This document shows, one piece after another, positions 5,546 through 7,686 of a stretch of 7,686 nt of DNA. How positions within the stretch are numbered: the stretch's first letter is position 1; the number at the start of each line of letters is the position of its first letter. Both the position numbers and the translations under genes were made by a program. Source of the stretch: DATEPR01 sp036502345 (GTDB taxonomy: Bacteria; Actinomycetota; Actinomycetes; Mycobacteriales; Pseudonocardiaceae); the NCBI GenBank assembly GCA_036502345.1, contig DASXYT010000063.1, forward strand, positions 1 through 7,686. Direction: 5' to 3'. The notes below the pieces were generated by a model that saw nothing but the letters and a program-made list of their open reading frames with translations, was not told the DNA's origin and made no database searches.

Positions 5546-7134
5546 CGGCCATGAGCCCGCACATCCCACCGCTCAACGCGCCAGACAAGCCGGCGCGGAT
5601 CCTCGTCGTTGACGACTCCGAGGCGAGTCGCTACATCACCGCGAGCTGGCTGCGCCGCCACGGGCACGACGTCACAGAAGCCACCGACGGCACCACAGCG
5701 CTGACCCTGGTCGACCAAGGCCAGTTCGAACTCGTCGTGCTGGACGTGAACCTGCCGGACATGAGCGGTTTCGAGGTGTGCGAACACATCAAGGGCACCC
5801 CGGGAACGGCTGCGCTGCCGGTCGTCCACGTGTCGGCGACCTATGTCGGCGCCAGTGACCGGGCGCGCGGCCTGACCCGAGGCGCCGACGCCTACCTCAG
5901 CGAGCCGGTCGACCCCGACGAGCTGATCGCGACCGTCACCGCGGCGCTGCGGTACTACCGTGCCCGCGCGGCGGCCGAACGGTTGGCCGCGCGTCTGCGC
6001 CAGCTCACCGGGACCAGCCTGGCAGCCAACACGGCCTCCTCGTTCCCCGAACTCGTCGAGGCCGTCGCCACCGGGGCCGCGGCATTGTTCGGCGGCACGG
6101 CGTTCGTCAGCATCGCCCTCGCCGACGGCCGTGAACAACGCGCTCTGCTGGGGCCCGACGACCTACTGGCCAGCGTGCAGGAGCGGGAGTCCGGTCTGGT
6201 CGGCCGACTCGCCACGCTCGCGCTCGGGTCCAGCCCAGGGGCCAGAGTGGTCGAACTGGCTGCCGGGGACTGGCCGGGCCAGGGCCCGGCGTTCGCCGTG
6301 CTGTCCAGGGCGAAGACCGACCAGCCGGCATGCTGCGTCGCCGTCCCCGATGCGGCCATCACGCTGCCGGAGGACCGTGACCTGCTGACCCAGCTGGGCC
6401 AGGCGGCCGCCGTCGCCGCTCAGGGGCTGCGCGCGTACACCGCAGAGCACACCCTCGCCCTCACGCTACAACGCAGCCTGTTGCCCAGCAGCCTGCCCGA
6501 GCGGCCGGATCTCACGATGGCGGCGGACTACATCCCGGCGACCGACGAGGCGGAGGTCGGTGGCGACTTCTACGAGGTCACCGAACTGGACGAGAACAGG
6601 GTCCTGGTGGCCATCGGCGACGTGACCGGCCATTCGATCACGTCGGCCACCGTGATGGGCGAGGTACTGCACGCGCTGCGCGCCTACGCCCTGGAGGGCC
6701 ACCACCCGACCGGCATCCTGTCCCGGCTGGACACGATGCTGCAGCGGTTTCACCCCGGCGGCTACACGACGGTGTGCCTGATGCTGATCGACTCGGCCGC
6801 TGGCACCGTGGAGATCGCGAACGCGGGACACCTGCCGCCGCTGTTCATCGACGATGACGGTGCCCGATACATCTCACTGTCCGGGCCTTTGCTGGGCATG
6901 GGCCTTGCTCACCCGGCGGCCACCATGCTGCCGTTGCCGGTCGACACGACGATCGTGCTGATGACCGACGGATTGGTGGAACGGCCAGGAGTGTCGATCA
7001 CCGAAGACCTCGAACGTCTCCGGCTGACCATGTCGGTCACCGAGTCGCCCGAGGAGATCTGCCGGCGCCTGTTGGTCCAGTTCGGACAGAACAAGGACGA
7101 CGACATCGCAGTGCTCGCTGTGCGACGGGGCTGA
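5542..7134 (+). CDS. Response-regulator phosphatase (REC-GAF-PP2C/SpoIIE)
   Basis: 530 residues from GTG 5542 (GTGA overlap with the kinase stop). ATG 5551, three codons later, is equally possible; neither has a strong Shine-Dalgarno sequence. Residues 18-138 are a receiver: acidic pair Asp24-Asp25, phosphoacceptor Asp68 in VVLDVNLPDMSGFEV, Ser98 as the switch residue, but Glu121 (YLSEPV) replaces the usual Lys. Residues about 145-300 are a GAF-like module without recognised ligand residues. Residues about 303-528 are a PP2C phosphatase of the RsbU/RsbP/SpoIIE class: LQRSLLPSSLP, VGGDFYE (Asp342), GDVTGHS (Asp360), TDGLVE (Asp476) and KDDDIAVLA (Asp520-Asp521). Metal-binding acids are complete. 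Enzymes of this class usually dephosphorylate a STAS anti-anti-sigma factor and so free a sigma factor. Its place behind a kinase lacking a working receiver suggests it is that kinase's output. The true substrate is not in the window. Confidence 0.9.
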   Translation: MTAMSPHIPPLNAPDKPARILVVDDSEASRYITASWLRRHGHDVTEATDGTTALTLVDQGQFELVVLDVNLPDMSGFEVCEHIKGTPGTAALPVVHVSATYVGASDRARGLTRGADAYLSEPVDPDELIATVTAALRYYRARAAAERLAARLRQLTGTSLAANTASSFPELVEAVATGAAALFGGTAFVSIALADGREQRALLGPDDLLASVQERESGLVGRLATLALGSSPGARVVELAAGDWPGQGPAFAVLSRAKTDQPACCVAVPDAAITLPEDRDLLTQLGQAAAVAAQGLRAYTAEHTLALTLQRSLLPSSLPERPDLTMAADYIPATDEAEVGGDFYEVTELDENRVLVAIGDVTGHSITSATVMGEVLHALRAYALEGHHPTGILSRLDTMLQRFHPGGYTTVCLMLIDSAAGTVEIANAGHLPPLFIDDDGARYISLSGPLLGMGLAHPAATMLPLPVDTTIVLMTDGLVERPGVSITEDLERLRLTMSVTESPEEICRRLLVQFGQNKDDDIAVLAVRRG

Positions 7135-7288
7135 GGCTCGGGACCCGTTGGCTGGTTGCGTTTCGGGTTTGGGCTTGGTGCCTCCGCTCCCTCGCGCTGG
7201 CGCCAGGCGAAGCCGGGCGATGTGGCCCGCCGCATCGGCACGATGTCCTGCCCGCTCCCTCGCACGAAGCGGGCACTTGACGCTGGAG

Positions 7289-7350
7289 CGGCGGGGTCAA
7301 GGGTGCGAGCATCGCCGGAGGCGACGCCGAAGGCGCCCTTGAGGCCGCCG
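7289..7350. repeat. Central imperfect hairpin of the repeat element
   Basis: Arms 7289-7306 and 7333-7350 pair over 18 positions with one G-T wobble and two G-G mismatches (7295-7296 against 7343-7344). A secondary 5-bp stem, TCGCC-GGA-GGCGA (7312-7324), lies in the loop. Alternatively 7276-7281 (CTTGAC) can pair with 7296-7301 (GTCAAG), so two competing folds are possible. Confidence 0.55.
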
Positions 7351-7355
7351 ACCCA

Positions 7356-7373
7356 GCGTTGAACACTCAACGC
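7356..7373. repeat. Perfect hairpin GCGTTGA-ACAC-TCAACGC
   Basis: A 7-bp perfect stem with a 4-base loop near the right end of the repeat element. Its last bases overlap the arm 7371-7383 that pairs with 7184-7196, so the local and long-range foldings compete. It has no T-tract on either strand. It could contribute to termination at this convergent junction. Confidence 0.6.
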
Positions 7374-7429
7374 GAGGGAGCGGGCCAACCAACCCCAAAC
7401 CAAACGCAACGCGACCAGCCATCGCACGG

Positions 7430-7686
7430 CTACCCGGCGATCAGGGCTCGACCCATGGCCAGCCGTGATTCGGCGTTCTGCAGGGCCACCACGGAAATCG
7501 CGTGCAGCAGTGCCAGCTCGGGATAGCCGACATCCCGCAACGCCTGCAAGTTAGCTGGTTCCATCTGCCACGGCTCGCGGCTCAGCTTGCGGGCGAATTC
7601 GTCCAATGTGGACTCTCGGTCGTCCTGCGGTGAGTAGTCGGCGAGTTCGTCGGCCCGCGTGCGGTCGCAGCACTCCTGCGCGGCCG
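7430..7686 (-). CDS. C-terminal part of an AhpD-like/carboxymuconolactone decarboxylase-type protein (partial)
   Basis: The minus strand is open from the right edge to a TAG at 7432-7430, giving 84 residues of a protein whose N-terminus lies outside the window. The visible part reads ...DEFARKLSREPWQMEP, then NLQALRDVGYPELALLHAIS, then VVALQNAESRLAMG. This pattern (LDEFARKL, a spacer, an L-R-x-x-G-Y helix, then a helix ending in N-x-x-S-R-L-A) is typical of the C-terminal half of AhpD-like peroxidase-related proteins. Their CxxC catalytic pair would lie upstream, beyond the window, so activity cannot be judged. Third codon positions are mostly G/C, as in a real gene. It converges on the operon across the repeat element. 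Family assignment is moderate. Confidence 0.6.
   Translation of the reverse strand, partial: AAQECCDRTRADELADYSPQDDRESTLDEFARKLSREPWQMEPANLQALRDVGYPELALLHAISVVALQNAESRLAMGRALIAG

Larger units (their letters stand above)
1062..7134 (+). other. Six-gene stressosome/two-component/PP2C operon
   Basis: All six genes are on one strand with no internal gap. Junctions are: rsbR/rsbS, 1-base overlap (TGATG at 1920-1924); rsbS/rsbT, 4 bases (GTGA at 2335); rsbT/fusion phosphatase, about 13 bases; fusion phosphatase/hybrid kinase, 4 bases (ATGA at 3797); hybrid kinase/receiver-PP2C, 4 bases (GTGA at 5542). Only the first gene has a strong Shine-Dalgarno sequence, so the others probably depend on translational coupling. 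Fixed stoichiometry of the products is therefore likely. The only promoter candidate is at 1017-1034, and the repeat element at 7149-7421 follows the last stop. Confidence 0.85.
7149..7421. repeat. Nested inverted-repeat element (about 273 bp), possible MITE or intergenic repeat
   Basis: The stretch 7135-7429 has no credible gene. Its ends are imperfect inverted repeats: 7149-7178 (TGGCTGGTTGCGTTT...) pairs with 7387-7421 over about 30 positions with small gaps. Just inside, CCGCTCCCTCGCG (7184-7196) is perfectly complementary to 7371-7383, and CCGCTCCCTCGC recurs as a direct repeat at 7252-7263. Smaller stems lie inside: a CTGGCGCCAG palindrome (7197-7206), 7249-7256/7268-7275 (8 bp), an 18-position stem with two mismatches at 7289-7306/7333-7350, and 7356-7362/7367-7373. 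No transposase and no clear target duplication are visible. It sits between convergent genes, so it may also stop transcription from both sides. The minus strand is open through it, which can produce spurious ORF calls. Confidence 0.7.

Noticed and set aside
6909..7427. Minus-strand ORF through the repeat element and the end of the phosphatase gene
   Set aside because: Half lies antisense to the PP2C motifs and the other half is the palindromic repeat. No domain or ribosome binding site supports it.
7135..7429. CRISPR array
   Set aside because: The repeats are inverted and unequal in length and spacing, with no regular direct repeats separated by unique spacers.

Overview
The window looks like chromosomal DNA from a high-GC actinobacterium. 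Third codon positions are strongly G/C, starts are often GTG, genes overlap by 1 to 13 bases, and the protein variants resemble those of Pseudonocardiales such as Amycolatopsis, Lentzea or Kibdelosporangium. That placement is an inference from style and family resemblance, not a species identification.

Layout. Positions 1-216 are largely non-coding and hold two weak stress-sigma-like promoter candidates. A 51-residue membrane peptide of the DUF6131 type follows at 217-372 (+). A perfect 17-bp hairpin at 419-455 separates it from a convergent gene of unknown function at 474-881 (-). The divergent spacer at 882-1061 has an exact GGGTAT box facing left and a 6-6-6 dyad over a -10-like box facing right. 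From 1062 to 7134 runs one tight six-gene operon on the + strand: rsbR, rsbS, rsbT, an RsbT-PP2C fusion, a hybrid histidine kinase, and a receiver-GAF-PP2C protein. A dense, nested inverted-repeat element fills 7149-7421. The window ends in the 3' part of a minus-strand gene (7430-7686) that resembles the C-terminus of AhpD-like/carboxymuconolactone decarboxylase proteins.

How it works together. RsbR and RsbS are STAS proteins of the stressosome type, and both keep phosphorylatable residues at the known positions. RsbT is an intact GHKL Ser/Thr kinase that should phosphorylate them and leave the complex on stress. The fusion protein carries a second intact RsbT-like kinase domain joined to a PP2C domain, and probably resets the complex as RsbX does. 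The hybrid kinase begins with a third RsbT-like domain that has lost its ATP-binding residues. It then has a coiled coil, a normal histidine kinase core, and a receiver without its phosphoacceptor Asp. The last gene links a receiver to a PP2C phosphatase of the RsbU/RsbP/SpoIIE class, whose usual substrate is an anti-anti-sigma factor. The likely logic is a stressosome wired through a two-component kinase to a PP2C output. No sigma factor, RsbV or RsbW is present in the window, so the final target is unknown.
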